Positions 24,815 through 33,240 of a stretch of DNA of 64,000 nt are shown piece after piece (positions within the stretch are counted from its first letter, which is position 1; every line of letters begins with the position of its first letter). The position numbers and the translations under genes are program-made. Origin of the DNA: Streptomyces sp. QL37 (GTDB lineage: Bacteria; Actinomycetota; Actinomycetes; Streptomycetales; Streptomycetaceae); assembly GCF_002941025.1 (NCBI RefSeq), contig NZ_PTJS01000001.1, forward strand, positions 6,365,766-6,429,765. Direction: 5' to 3'. The notes below the pieces were generated by a model. That model did not search any database. It was not told where the DNA came from and saw only the letters and a program-made list of their open reading frames with translations.

Positions 24815-24834
24815 GATACCCATGAGGGGTATAC
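24815..24834. promoter_or_regulatory. CsoR-type box 3
   Basis: GATACCCATGAGGGGTATAC, a good palindrome 29 bases before the copA start. It should control copA. Confidence 0.75.
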
Positions 24835-24862
24835 TGGGCTCCGTACGGACGAGGAGCAGTGA

Positions 24863-27136
24863 ATGACTACAGCCACTCCCGGCGCCGACCGGGTCGAGCT
24901 CGCCATCGGCGGCATGACCTGCGCCTCGTGCGCCGCGCGGATCGAGAAGAAGCTCAACCGTATGGAGGGGGTCGAGGCCACGGTCAACTACGCCACGGAG
25001 AAGGCCAGAGTCGCCTTCGCCGAGGACATCTCGATCGACGACCTCATCGCAACGGTCGAGGCCACCGGTTACACCGCCCAGCGCCCGGCACCTCCCCTCC
25101 CCGAGCCCACCGACGCCGGAGAGCCGGTCGCCGGCCGGGGTGAGGACGAGCGCGCCGACGGCGAGCTGCGGTCCTTGCGTCAGCGGCTCGTCACCGCGGT
25201 GCTGCTCGCCGCGCCGGTCGTCGCGATGGCCATGATTCCGGCCCTCCAGTTCGAGTACTGGCAGTGGCTCTCCCTCACGCTGGCTGCCCCGGTCGTCACC
25301 TACGCGGCATGGCCCTTCCACCGCGCGGCCTGGACCAACGCCCGGCACGGCGCGGCCACCATGGACACCCTGATCTCGGTCGGCACGTCGGCGGCGTTCC
25401 TCTGGTCGCTGTGGGCGCTCTTCCTCGGAACCGCCGGGATGCCGGGCATGACACATCCATTCGAATTCACGATCAGCCGCGGCGACGGGGCGGGGAACAT
25501 CTACCTGGAGGCCGCCGCCGGCGTCACCGCCTTCATCCTGGCCGGCCGGTATTTCGAGGCCCGCTCGAAGCGCAAGGCGGGCGCAGCCCTCAAGGCGCTC
25601 ATGGAGCTGGGCGCCAAGGAAGTCACCGTGCTGCGCGAAGGCCGTGAAATCACCCTGCCCACGGCCGGTCTGCACGTGGGCGACCGATTCGTCGTCCGCC
25701 CCGGCGAGAAGATCGCCACGGACGGGACCGTCGTCGAGGGCTCCTCCGCCGTCGACGTCTCGATGCTCACCGGTGAGTCGGTGCCCGTCGAGGTCTCCAC
25801 CGGTGACTCCGTCACGGGGGCGACCCTCAATGCCGGCGGCCGCCTGGTCGTCGAGGCCACCAGGGTCGGCGCCGACACCCAGCTGGCCCGGATGGCCACG
25901 CTCGTGGAAGAGGCCCAGAGCGGCAAGGCCTCCGCCCAGCGCCTGGCCGACAGGATCTCAGCGGTCTTCGTGCCGGTCGTCATCGGGCTGGCGCTCGCCA
26001 CGCTCGGCTTCTGGCTCGGCTCGGGAGCCGGACTCACGGCGGCCTTCACCGCGGCCGTCTCCGTGCTGATCATCGCCTGCCCGTGCGCCCTGGGCCTGGC
26101 CACGCCCACCGCCCTGCTCGTCGGCACCGGCCGCGGGGCCCAGCTCGGCATCCTGATCAAGGGACCGGAGGTCCTGGAGAACACCCGCCGGGCCGACACG
26201 ATCCTCCTCGACAAGACGGGCACCGTCACCACGGGCCGCATGACGCTGCTGAAGGTCCACGCGGCCGCCTCCACGGACGAGGCCGAAGTGCTGCGCCTCG
26301 GGGGCGCGCTGGAGCACTCCTCCGAGCACCCGATCGCCCGGGCCGTCGCCGAGGCTGCTGCCGGGACCGTCGGCACGCTGCCCACCCCCGAGGAGTTCAG
26401 CAACGTCCCCGGCCTCGGTGTGCGGGGCGTCGTCGAGGGACACGCGGTCCTCGTCGGGCGGGAGAAGCTGCTGGCCGACCGGTCGATCGAGCTGCCCGAA
26501 GACCTCAGGAAGGCCAAGGACCTGGCCGAGCGGGACGGCCGGACCGTGATCGCGGTGGCGTGGGACGGCGAGGCGCGTGCTGTCCTGGAAGTCGCCGACG
26601 CCGTCAAGGAGACCAGCGCCGAAGCGGTCCGGCGGCTGCGGGACCTCGGGCTGACCCCCGTCCTGCTCACCGGTGACAACAAGGCGGTCGCCGCAGCCGT
26701 CGCGGCCGAGGTCGGCATCGACGAGGTCATCGCCGAGGTGATGCCGCAGGACAAGGTCGAGGTCGTCAAGAGGCTCCAGGCGGAAGGGCGCAGCGTCGCC
26801 ATGGTCGGCGACGGGGTCAACGACGCGGCCGCGCTCGCCCAGGCGGACCTGGGCCTGTCCATGGGGACGGGCACGGACGCCGCCATCGAGGCCGGCGACC
26901 TCACTCTCGTGCGCGGGGACCTGCGGGTGGCCGCCGACGCGATCCGGCTCTCCCGCAGGACGCTGGGCACGATCCGCTCGAATCTGTTCTGGGCCTTCGC
27001 CTACAACGTGGCTGCCCTCCCGCTCGCCGCCGCCGGCCTGCTCAACCCGATGATCGCCGGGGCGGCCATGGCGTTCTCCTCGGTCTTCGTCGTCGGCAAC
27101 AGCCTCCGGCTGCGCGGCTTCCGCGCCGGCGGCTGA
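24863..27136 (+). CDS. copA: copper-translocating P1B-type ATPase
   Basis: A 757-aa copper export pump with one N-terminal heavy-metal domain ([17 protein letters not shown], Cys pair) at residues 12-75. Eight predicted helices follow, including the transmembrane metal site CPCALG near residue 405. The catalytic Asp lies in DKTGTVTTG (about 450), with nucleotide-domain [12 protein letters not shown] and [10 protein letters not shown]. Motifs near the C-terminal helices (NLFWAFAYN and [14 protein letters not shown]) fit Cu(I)-exporters. GAGGAG precedes the ATG. CsoR-type boxes upstream imply copper induction. No csoR or copZ gene is adjacent, unlike the common csoR-copA-copZ order. Confidence 0.93.
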   Translation: MTTATPGADRVELAIGGMTCASCAARIEKKLNRMEGVEATVNYATEKARVAFAEDISIDDLIATVEATGYTAQRPAPPLPEPTDAGEPVAGRGEDERADGELRSLRQRLVTAVLLAAPVVAMAMIPALQFEYWQWLSLTLAAPVVTYAAWPFHRAAWTNARHGAATMDTLISVGTSAAFLWSLWALFLGTAGMPGMTHPFEFTISRGDGAGNIYLEAAAGVTAFILAGRYFEARSKRKAGAALKALMELGAKEVTVLREGREITLPTAGLHVGDRFVVRPGEKIATDGTVVEGSSAVDVSMLTGESVPVEVSTGDSVTGATLNAGGRLVVEATRVGADTQLARMATLVEEAQSGKASAQRLADRISAVFVPVVIGLALATLGFWLGSGAGLTAAFTAAVSVLIIACPCALGLATPTALLVGTGRGAQLGILIKGPEVLENTRRADTILLDKTGTVTTGRMTLLKVHAAASTDEAEVLRLGGALEHSSEHPIARAVAEAAAGTVGTLPTPEEFSNVPGLGVRGVVEGHAVLVGREKLLADRSIELPEDLRKAKDLAERDGRTVIAVAWDGEARAVLEVADAVKETSAEAVRRLRDLGLTPVLLTGDNKAVAAAVAAEVGIDEVIAEVMPQDKVEVVKRLQAEGRSVAMVGDGVNDAAALAQADLGLSMGTGTDAAIEAGDLTLVRGDLRVAADAIRLSRRTLGTIRSNLFWAFAYNVAALPLAAAGLLNPMIAGAAMAFSSVFVVGNSLRLRGFRAGG

Positions 27137-27155
27137 GAGGGATTCCACGCCCCGT

Positions 27156-27179
27156 CGCCCCGCGTCCTTCGGCGGGGCG
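27156..27179 (+). terminator. terminator after copA
   Basis: CGCCCCGC (27156-27163) pairs with GCGGGGCG (27172-27179) around an eight-base loop, 20 bases past the copA stop. Confidence 0.6.
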
Positions 27180-27210
27180 CGGGAATCGGTGAGCGGGTAG
27201 GTTCGGGGGC

Positions 27211-27663
27211 GTGGCCACTCTGCTGATCGTGCATCACACGCCCTCGCCCAACTGCCAGGCGCTGTTCGAGGCGGTGGTCTCCGGTGCGACGACGGAGGAC
27301 ATCGAAGGTGTCCGGGTCGTGCGACGGGCGGCGCTCTCCGCCACGGCCTCCGACGTGCTCGCGGCCGACGGCTACCTGCTCGGCACCCCGGCGAATCTCG
27401 GGTACATGTCCGGTGCCCTGAAACACTTCTTCGACCAGGTCTACTACCCGTGCCTGGACGGGACGAAGGGCCGGCCCTTCGGCTACTACGTGCACGGCGG
27501 CAATGACGTCACCGGCGCCGTACGGGGCATCGAGACGATCACCACGGGTCTCGGATGGCGTCGTACGGCCGATGCCGTGACCGTCACCGGTGAGCCGGGC
27601 AAGGCCGACACGGAGGCGTGCTGGGAACTGGGGGCGACCCTCGCCGCCGGGCTGATGGACTGA
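27211..27663 (+). CDS. flavodoxin-like NAD(P)H-dependent oxidoreductase
   Basis: A 150-aa flavodoxin-fold protein, GTG start. The N-terminal strand LLIVHHTPSPN leads to the FMN-phosphate loop. GYLLGTPANLGYMSGALKHF with FDQVYYPCL is the isoalloxazine-contacting segment of the NADPH-dependent FMN reductase type. GYYVHGGNDVTGAVRGIETI follows. It is monocistronic after the copA terminator. The role (quinone or flavin reduction) is general to the fold. Confidence 0.75.
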   Translation: MATLLIVHHTPSPNCQALFEAVVSGATTEDIEGVRVVRRAALSATASDVLAADGYLLGTPANLGYMSGALKHFFDQVYYPCLDGTKGRPFGYYVHGGNDVTGAVRGIETITTGLGWRRTADAVTVTGEPGKADTEACWELGATLAAGLMD

Positions 27664-27744
27664 CGCCCCCCGGCCGCGGGCGCCTTCGCACCGGCCCGGC
27701 CACCACCTGGGCGGCGCCGCCGCTCCCGGTCGGCAGATGGCGCG

Positions 27745-28140
27745 TCAGGTGCGGTCGATGTGCACGCTGGTCGACTTCACGCGGGCCGTGGCCTGTGTGC
27801 CGACCTCGAGTCCCAGCTCCTCCACGGCTTCCCTGGTCAACAGCGAGACGAGGCGGTGCGGGCCGGCCTGGATCTCGACCTGGGCCGCCACGTCGCCCAG
27901 CTTCACCGCGGTGACGATGCCGGGGAAGGCGTTGCGCGCAGAGGTGTAGGGGACCTCCTCCTCGCCGGGGGAGGCCTGACCGACCTCGATCGAGAACGCG
28001 GCCAGATCGCGGCCGTCGATGAGGCGCCGCCCGCCCTCGTCGCGGTGGGTCGCTACCCGGCCCGCGTCCGCCCAGCGTCGGGCGGTGTCCGGGCTCACGC
28101 CGAGAAGGCGTGCCGCCTGCCCGATGGTGTAGGTCTGCAT
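27745..28140 (-). CDS. HTH and TOBE-domain regulator, molybdopterin/molybdate-binding type
   Basis: A 131-aa protein. Residues 1-55 form an excisionase/MerR-like helix-turn-helix (YTIGQAARLLGVSPDTARRW, DEGGRRLIDG). Residues 65-131 are a single TOBE (Mop) domain with SARNAFPGIVTAVKLGDVAA and VEELGLEVGTQATARVKSTS, a fold that binds oxyanions such as molybdate. I chose ATG 28140. It has no ribosome site, and a -10-like TAATGT ends seven bases before it, so a leaderless message is likely. No molybdate transporter genes are nearby, though this gene type commonly precedes modABC. A perfect 11-bp palindrome overlaps its start codon, suggesting self-regulation. Confidence 0.8.
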   Translation of the reverse strand: MQTYTIGQAARLLGVSPDTARRWADAGRVATHRDEGGRRLIDGRDLAAFSIEVGQASPGEEEVPYTSARNAFPGIVTAVKLGDVAAQVEIQAGPHRLVSLLTREAVEELGLEVGTQATARVKSTSVHIDRT

Positions 28141-28176
28141 ATGCCATACATTACGCGTCAATGGCTGGCATATGCA
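28136..28176. promoter_or_regulatory. 11-bp inverted repeat over the start of the TOBE regulator
   Basis: TGCATATGCCA (28136-28146) and TGGCATATGCA (28166-28176) are exact complements 19 bases apart. The left arm contains the start codon, and between the arms lies a TAATGT -10 on the minus strand. Candidate autoregulatory operator. Each arm also holds the palindrome GCATATGC. Confidence 0.6.
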
Positions 28177-28300
28177 ATGTGTTTTCGACATTTACCGTGC
28201 AGATGCGTGACCTCCTGGGGCTGATTCGACCGCCGGGGCGCCGCAGTCGGGCGCCCCACCGGTCGACTGCGAACTCTCCCACCCGTCCCGGCCGGTCCGT

Positions 28301-28531
28301 TCAGTGCGGTTTCCAGGTGAGCTTGCCGCCGCCCACCCATCGGATCACGGCCGGGTCATCGAGGTCATGGACCGGAATGCCGGCCGCCGCGGCGGCGATC
28401 AGTACATCCGTCATCGCCGTCGCGCTCCCGATCACCTCTCCGTCGATCTCCACGATCCGGAAGGGGGGATCCCCGGGCTGGACGGGCAGGACGGTGATCC
28501 GGGGCGCCGAGGCGAGAGGGCTTTCAGTCAT
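28301..28531 (-). CDS. small conserved actinomycete protein of unknown function
   Basis: A 76-aa protein from ATG 28531. Sequence runs MTESPLASAPRITVLPVQPG, FRIVEIDGEVIGSATAMTDV, LIAAAAAGIPVHDLDDPAVI and RWVGGGKLTWKPH. It has no signal peptide or membrane helix and looks like a compact alpha/beta domain. I recall similar small proteins in other Streptomyces but no known function. The extra 35 residues of the longer frame (to 28636) are not credible. Confidence 0.65.
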   Translation of the reverse strand: MTESPLASAPRITVLPVQPGDPPFRIVEIDGEVIGSATAMTDVLIAAAAAGIPVHDLDDPAVIRWVGGGKLTWKPH

Positions 28532-28874
28532 AGGCGCATCGGTTCCACGCGGGCGCCCTCGGTATGCGCCTGGGGCTCGGCTGTGAGTCGTATGCCCGGT
28601 TTGGGGTGGTTTTTTGGAATTAATCCTGTAATCCATAAAAGGCCATTTCGTGTGACCTGAGGCCTTCGCGCAGGCGCAAAACGCCCGAATCGGACTCCGT
28701 GACCAGGGTCACCTTATGGGTCCCGGACGCAGGGGTGCGGCAGTCGGTTCCCTTCTGTGCCAAGAGAAATGGGCGACGCGATGTGGGGTGGATTACATGA
28801 ATTCCCGAGAATTGATCTTGCGAATGAATTGTGATCATCGCGCCAGGCTTGTTCCTTTCCCTATTTCTCGCCTA
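28532..28874. other. AT-richer intergenic region before the riboswitch, no gene seen
   Basis: Base composition drops here compared with the rest of the window, with a T-run near 28610-28616 and AT-rich stretches at 28616-28650 and 28795-28870. No credible frame exists. The promoter of the riboswitch-controlled gene should lie in the last 100 bases. Confidence 0.5.
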
Positions 28875-29065
28875 CGGTCACCATCACTCCGGGCGGAACG
28901 CCGAATCCTGCCGCCGTCCGGTTACCCGACCACTTCTCGTACGGCAGGAGCGGGGGACCCAAGTAAGCGCCGATCCGGTTTCCGGGGCGGCTCGGGGTGA
29001 AGTCGCATTCGCGTGCGGCCGGGCATCTCCAGCTCGAACCCGACAGCTCACTTCGCAGGCGACGG
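28875..29065 (+). ncRNA. ydaO/yuaA-type cyclic di-AMP riboswitch
   Basis: The leader of the LysM gene carries the conserved ydaO blocks in order: GGGCGGAACGCCGAATCCTG (28891-28910), the pairing helix ATCCTGCCG with CGGCAGGAG (28905-28913, 28942-28950), GCGGGGGACCCAAGTAAGCG near 28950, CTCGGGGTGAAGTCGC near 28991, and GAACCCGACAGCTCACTTCG before GCAGGCG. This riboswitch class senses cyclic di-AMP and in Streptomyces controls cell-wall hydrolase genes. It ends about 14 bases before the ATG, so it may act on termination or on ribosome access. Confidence 0.85.
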
Positions 29066-29078
29066 AGAGGAATTCAGC

Positions 29079-29945
29079 ATGCCCGAAAACGGTAAGCACC
29101 GTCGTTTCAGGACCAGTTCGCTCACCCGCGGCATCATCGCCGTGAGCACGGGTGGAGCCGCCCTGGCCCTCCCCGTGATCGGTGCGACCGGCGCCTTCGC
29201 GGCCCCGGCCCAGCCGGTCGCCGTAGAAAAGGCTGCGACGTCGACTGCCGCGTCCGGCAAGGGAATTGCCGCGCAGAAGTCCGAGTCCGCCACCTATTCC
29301 GTGATCTTGGGTGACACCCTTGCGAAGATCGCACGCGAGCATTCCGTGAGCGGTGGCTGGAAGGCTCTGTACGAGGACAACGAGAAGGTTGTCGGCGGAA
29401 ACCCCGACCTGATTCACCCCGGTCTGAAGCTGACCATTGGCGGCAAGGCCGAGAACAAGTCGGCGGACAAGGGTGAGAAGGCCGAATCCAAGGCCTCCGC
29501 CACGTCCGACCGCGCCGCGGAGAGCGCCGACCGCGCCGACCGTTCGGAGCGCACGAGCACCTCCATCGCCGCGGAAGGCGCGCCCGCCGCCGAGTCCGCT
29601 CCGGCGGCCGAGCCGGTCTCGTACACGAACGACCTCGACGGCTGGATCAAGGAGTCGCTCGCCGTCATGGCCGAGCACGGCATCCCCGGCAGCTACGAGG
29701 GCATCCACCGCAACATCATCCGCGAGTCCGCGGGTAACCCCCAGGCCATCAACAACTGGGACATCAACGCGATCAACGGCGTCCCGTCCAAGGGGCTGCT
29801 CCAGGTCATCGACCCGACCTTCCAGGCCTACCACGTGCCCGGTACGTCGATGGACAGCTACGACCCGGTCGCCAACATCACGGCCGCGTGCAACTACGCC
29901 GCGGACAGGTACGGCTCCATCGACAACGTCTTCGGGGCCTACTGA
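29079..29945 (+). CDS. secreted LysM and lytic transglycosylase-like cell-wall protein
   Basis: A 288-aa exported protein. Residues 1-42 are a twin-arginine-free Sec signal (RRFRTSSLTRGIIAVS, core, AFA cut site). A LysM domain follows (about 70-120: YSVILGDTLAKIAREHSVSG, PDLIHPGLKLTI), then an Ala/Glu/Lys/Ser-rich linker. The C-terminal SLT-type domain (about 195-288) contains RNIIRESAGNPQAINNWDIN with the catalytic-type Glu, and SKGLLQVIDPTFQAYHVPGT. GGAGAGGAA precedes the ATG. It should bind and cleave peptidoglycan, as in resuscitation and germination hydrolases. Control by the upstream cyclic di-AMP riboswitch ties it to wall and osmotic status. Confidence 0.88.
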   Translation: MPENGKHRRFRTSSLTRGIIAVSTGGAALALPVIGATGAFAAPAQPVAVEKAATSTAASGKGIAAQKSESATYSVILGDTLAKIAREHSVSGGWKALYEDNEKVVGGNPDLIHPGLKLTIGGKAENKSADKGEKAESKASATSDRAAESADRADRSERTSTSIAAEGAPAAESAPAAEPVSYTNDLDGWIKESLAVMAEHGIPGSYEGIHRNIIRESAGNPQAINNWDINAINGVPSKGLLQVIDPTFQAYHVPGTSMDSYDPVANITAACNYAADRYGSIDNVFGAY

Positions 29946-29999
29946 GCCTCGCCCAGGCGGGAGCGCCGGCGCACGGACGTGTGACAGAGGGACAGAAGT

Positions 30000-30039
30000 G
30001 ACGGGTGGTGCGGGTTCGGCGGAACCCGCACCACCCGTC
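30000..30039 (+). terminator. 18-bp perfect hairpin terminator after the LysM gene
   Basis: Arms 30000-30017 and 30022-30039 are perfect complements with loop GGCG, followed by a short T-run (about 30044-30047). Confidence 0.85.
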
Positions 30040-30172
30040 GTCCGTTTTCCGGCGCCGGTCGGGTCCAAAGGCCCCCCGCGCCGCCGGTGTCCGGGGCGCG
30101 GGGGGCCTCCGACAGGCCGAGCGGGGCCCGGGTGACTGGTCTCGTACAGGTTCGTCGTCCATACTGCCCGCC

Positions 30173-30802
30173 GTGGAGCAGCGCATAGATTCGAACACCA
30201 AGCCCGAGTTCGCCGCGGGGACAGACCCGGCGTACATCCCCGGCCTGACGGCCCCTGCCCCCGCGCGGACGGAGGCGGACGCGGAGGCGGAGGAGGCGGC
30301 GCCCCGGAAGCCCGGCGAAGCCGAGGAGACCCGGGAGACCGGGACCGCGGACGCGCTCGCCGAGGGGGTCGTGGACGACTCCACGGACGCCCCCGACGCG
30401 GCCTCCGACGCGGCCTCCGACGGTACGGTCTCCGACGACACGGCCGGGGGCGACGAGGTCCCGGCCGACGCGGCGGCCACGGCGGCCGAGGCGGTGCCCG
30501 GCAAGGGCGCGGCTGACGAGGACGGCCCCGTCTTCGAGGTCAGCGACCGGCGCGGATCCATCAGGGTGGACGCCGACGGCGTCCGCTTCCGGCTCGACGA
30601 CCAGGAGGCGGAGTTCGACTGGTCCGAGATCGGCGCGGTCGAGGTCAAGACCGGCCGCTTCGGACGCCGGTTCACCGTGACGGTCCATCTGTCGAGCCGC
30701 CGGTGGTTCAACGCCGAGGTCGAGGCCGGGGCCCGGAGCGACCTCAAGAAGTGGACGACGGAGCTCGACGAGGCGCTGGACGCCCACTTCGAAGAGGCCT
30801 GA
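30173..30802 (+). CDS. conserved acidic protein with C-terminal beta domain, unknown function
   Basis: A 209-aa protein from GTG 30173. The first ~115 residues are an acidic, Ala/Asp/Glu-rich disordered region after a short conserved start (MEQRIDSNTKPEFAAGTDPA, YIPGL). The last ~90 residues form an alternating hydrophobic beta module: PVFEVSDRRGSIRVDADGVR, EFDWSEIGAVEVKTGRFGRR and FTVTVHLSSRRWFNAEVEA, ending in a helix. The module resembles PH-like domains. No signal peptide or catalytic site. The gene appears conserved among Streptomyces but I know of no function. Confidence 0.65.
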   Translation: MEQRIDSNTKPEFAAGTDPAYIPGLTAPAPARTEADAEAEEAAPRKPGEAEETRETGTADALAEGVVDDSTDAPDAASDAASDGTVSDDTAGGDEVPADAAATAAEAVPGKGAADEDGPVFEVSDRRGSIRVDADGVRFRLDDQEAEFDWSEIGAVEVKTGRFGRRFTVTVHLSSRRWFNAEVEAGARSDLKKWTTELDEALDAHFEEA

Positions 30803-30810
30803 CCTTCACG

Positions 30811-30864
30811 GTCACGGCTGCGCACCGGGCCGCCAAGCCGGCCCGGTGCGCACCATGCCGTGAC
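30811..30864. terminator. bidirectional terminator between convergent genes
   Basis: A two-level palindrome: inner arms 30819-30831 and 30840-30852 pair over 13 bases, and outer arms 30811-30818 and 30857-30864 (GTCACGGC and its complement) pair over 8. It lies between the acidic protein gene and the SIS gene. Confidence 0.8.
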
Positions 30865-30869
30865 GCGGT

Positions 30870-31763
30870 TCAGGCCCCGGCGGACGTGCCGAGCACCACC
30901 GACCGGGTCAGATGGCGCGGCAGGTCGGGATCGAGGCCACGGGCCGCCGCGCGGGCGATCGCCAGCCGCTGGACCCGGACCAGGTCGGCCAGCGGGTCCA
31001 GGCCGCTCTCCACCCAGCGTGCCCCGGTCTCCAGCACCTGCTCCCGCAGCCCCTCCGGAGGAGTGCCGAACATCCACGTCGCCGTCCCGGCCGAGGCGAT
31101 GCTGATGGGGCCGTGGCGGTACTCCATCGCCGGGTACGACTCCGTCCAGGACAGGGACGCCTCCTTCATCTTGAGCGCCGCCTCGTTGGCGATGCCTACC
31201 GTCCACCCCCGTCCCAGGAAGCTGAACTGGGAGCAGTCCAGGAGCCCTTCGGGCAACGGTTCCGCGAGTGCGGCCTCCGCGTCCCGTACGACGTCCTCGG
31301 TGTGCAGCCCGAGATGGGCGCGGAACAGGGTCAGCGCCGTGGTCGCGAACCGCGTCTGGACCACGGACCGTTCGTCGGCGAAGTCCAGGACGACCACGTC
31401 GTCGGCCGATGCCATCACCGGGGTGCGCGGATCGGCGGTCACGGCGACGGTCCGGGTGGAGCCCCGCAGCCGGGACAGCAGGCCGAGCACCTCCGTCGTC
31501 GTTCCCGATCGCGTCAGTGCGACGACACGGTCGTACGTCCGCCCGAAGGGGAACTCCGAGGCGGCGTACGCGTCCGACTCACCCTGCCCGGAGTCCTCAC
31601 GGAGCGAGGCGTACGCCTGCGCCATGTAATACGACGTGCCGCAGCCGACGACGGCGATGCGCTCACCGGAGGCGGGCAGGGCCGCCTCCCGGTCGGCAGC
31701 GACCTCCGCGGCACGGCGCCAGCACTCGGGCTGGCCGGCTGTCTCGGTCTCGACATGCGACAT
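30870..31763 (-). CDS. SIS-domain sugar isomerase/deaminase-like protein
   Basis: A 297-aa double SIS-domain protein like the isomerase half of glucosamine-6-phosphate synthase and AgaS-type enzymes. The first SIS domain has AVVGCGTSYYMAQAYASLRE and VVALTRSGTTTEVLGL (sugar-phosphate Ser/Thr loop). The second has FLGRGWTVGIANEAALKMKE and ESYPAMEYRHGPISI. It has no N-terminal glutaminase domain, so it cannot make glucosamine-6-phosphate from glutamine. GCGGAG precedes ATG 31763. A role in amino-sugar phosphate isomerisation or deamination is inferred. It is alone, with a 400-base upstream gap. Confidence 0.8.
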   Translation of the reverse strand: MSHVETETAGQPECWRRAAEVAADREAALPASGERIAVVGCGTSYYMAQAYASLREDSGQGESDAYAASEFPFGRTYDRVVALTRSGTTTEVLGLLSRLRGSTRTVAVTADPRTPVMASADDVVVLDFADERSVVQTRFATTALTLFRAHLGLHTEDVVRDAEAALAEPLPEGLLDCSQFSFLGRGWTVGIANEAALKMKEASLSWTESYPAMEYRHGPISIASAGTATWMFGTPPEGLREQVLETGARWVESGLDPLADLVRVQRLAIARAAARGLDPDLPRHLTRSVVLGTSAGA

Positions 31764-32169
31764 GTCCGCACTCCGCTTCCACTGCTGCTCGCACCTGGCG
31801 GGACGGGGCTGTGTGAAATCGACGCCCGCTTGTTCAATTCTGCATGTTACATGGGGCAATCGAGCAGGAACAAGCAAAGTGTTCATGTCCCCGTAACGCA
31901 AGCAGGGTCGGTTTTCGGCCATGCTCAGTCGGTAGCCGACTCAATCCGGTTCTGTCGTGGCTGTGTGGGTATTCGTCGCGTGGCGCGAACTCCGCGGCCG
32001 ACATCACGTACATCAGGCGAAAAATCCCCTGTGAGGCCGCTCCTCGACAACCCCGGACGGTCACCGGGCGGCGGTGTGTGGCCCCGGAGAGGGGTGATTT
32101 CGCGTCATCGGGCCAGCGGGTTGGCCGAGTTCGAACGCGCGGCCGGAATGTGGTCGGCATAATCAGCCC
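31764..32169. other. divergent intergenic region, no gene seen
   Basis: The gap between the SIS and metallo-hydrolase genes. It has an 8-bp inverted repeat GCTTGTTC (31828-31835) and GAACAAGC (31868-31875), a further TGTTC at 31881-31885 and a -10 for the metallo-hydrolase at its right end. The recurring TGTTC elements may be DeoR-type or GntR-type operator parts for the SIS gene. Confidence 0.45.
32158..32163 (+). promoter_or_regulatory. -10 element of a probably leaderless transcript
   Basis: CATAAT lies six bases before ATG 32170 and no ribosome site exists between them, so transcription should begin at or next to the start codon. A matching -35 is not clear. Confidence 0.5.
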
Positions 32170-33159
32170 ATGTCGATCACGGGGGACGTCGTGGACCTCG
32201 GCAGGGGTCTGTACGCCTGGCTGCCGCCGAAGCGAGGCTGGGGCCTGGCCAACTGCGGCCTGCTCGTCTCGCCGCGCGGGGGGCTGTGGATCGACACCCC
32301 GTACGACACGATGACGGCCGGTCAGTTCCTGGTGGAGAGCCAAAAACGGCTGCCCGACGGGGTCGGTGTCGACCGTGTGATCGTCACCCACGCCAACGGC
32401 GACCACTTCTGGGGTGCCGGAGTGCTTCCGGACGCGGAGATCATCGCGACCCGCGAGGCCCGGGAGCACATCCACTACGACCCCACCCCGCAGCAGCAGC
32501 ACGCCCTGGTGGCCGGAAGTGATCCGTCCACTCCCCTCGGTGCGTATCTCCGCCGTCATTTCGGTGTCTTCGACTGGTCGGCCACCGATGTGGTGTCTCC
32601 GACGACCTACTTCACCGGAGAACTCGAACTGACCCTGGGGGAGTACACGGTCCAGGTGTCGTCCCTGCCGCCCGCGCACACGGGGGGCGACCTGATCGTG
32701 CATCTGCCCGCGCAGCGCGCGGTGTTCAGCGGGGACGTGATCTTCTCCTCCACCCCTCGGCAGCCCGGGGACCACCCGGTGCACTGGGCGGGGCCCCTGG
32801 ACAACGTGATCGACGCCTGCGAAAGCGTCCTGGCCACCGGCGCCGAGGTGATCGTGCCCGGGCACGGACCGGTGCTCGATCCTGCCGGAGTGCGGGGGCA
32901 CATGCGCTACCTCGCGTACGTGCGTGACCGCGCCCACGCCCTCCACGCGGCGGGAGTGCCCGCAGCCGAGGCGGCCCGCCGGGTGATCGCCGAGGGCCGG
33001 TATCCGGAGCTCGGCCTGCCGGAGCGGCTCGTGGTGACCATCGGGAGCGAGTACCGCCACCTGGACGGCTCCGAGCTCCCCGGCGTCCTCCAGGTGATGG
33101 CCGACGTGGCAGCCGTCGCCCAGGAGACCGACGCGGCACGCACCGGAGGGCGGGCGTGA
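32170..33159 (+). CDS. metallo-beta-lactamase-fold hydrolase
   Basis: A 329-aa MBL-fold protein. It begins DVVDLGRGLYAWLPPKRGWG, followed by WIDTPYDT and the metal motif THANGDHFWG. The usual HxHxDH is changed to HxNxDH, so the second His is Asn. Later ligands are intact: the His in LPPAHTGGDLIVHLP, the bridging Asp in FSGDVIF and the final His in VPGHGPV. The C-terminal 80 residues are helical. A hydrolytic role on an ester, lactone or nucleotide is expected but unspecified. The next gene starts 81 bases after. Confidence 0.8.
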   Translation: MSITGDVVDLGRGLYAWLPPKRGWGLANCGLLVSPRGGLWIDTPYDTMTAGQFLVESQKRLPDGVGVDRVIVTHANGDHFWGAGVLPDAEIIATREAREHIHYDPTPQQQHALVAGSDPSTPLGAYLRRHFGVFDWSATDVVSPTTYFTGELELTLGEYTVQVSSLPPAHTGGDLIVHLPAQRAVFSGDVIFSSTPRQPGDHPVHWAGPLDNVIDACESVLATGAEVIVPGHGPVLDPAGVRGHMRYLAYVRDRAHALHAAGVPAAEAARRVIAEGRYPELGLPERLVVTIGSEYRHLDGSELPGVLQVMADVAAVAQETDAARTGGRA

Positions 33160-33240
33160 CGGCCCGCCTGCACGACAGCCGGACACCCCGCGTCGGCGCG
33201 GGCTGTCGACCGTCCCCGACAACAGAGACGCGGTGACGCC

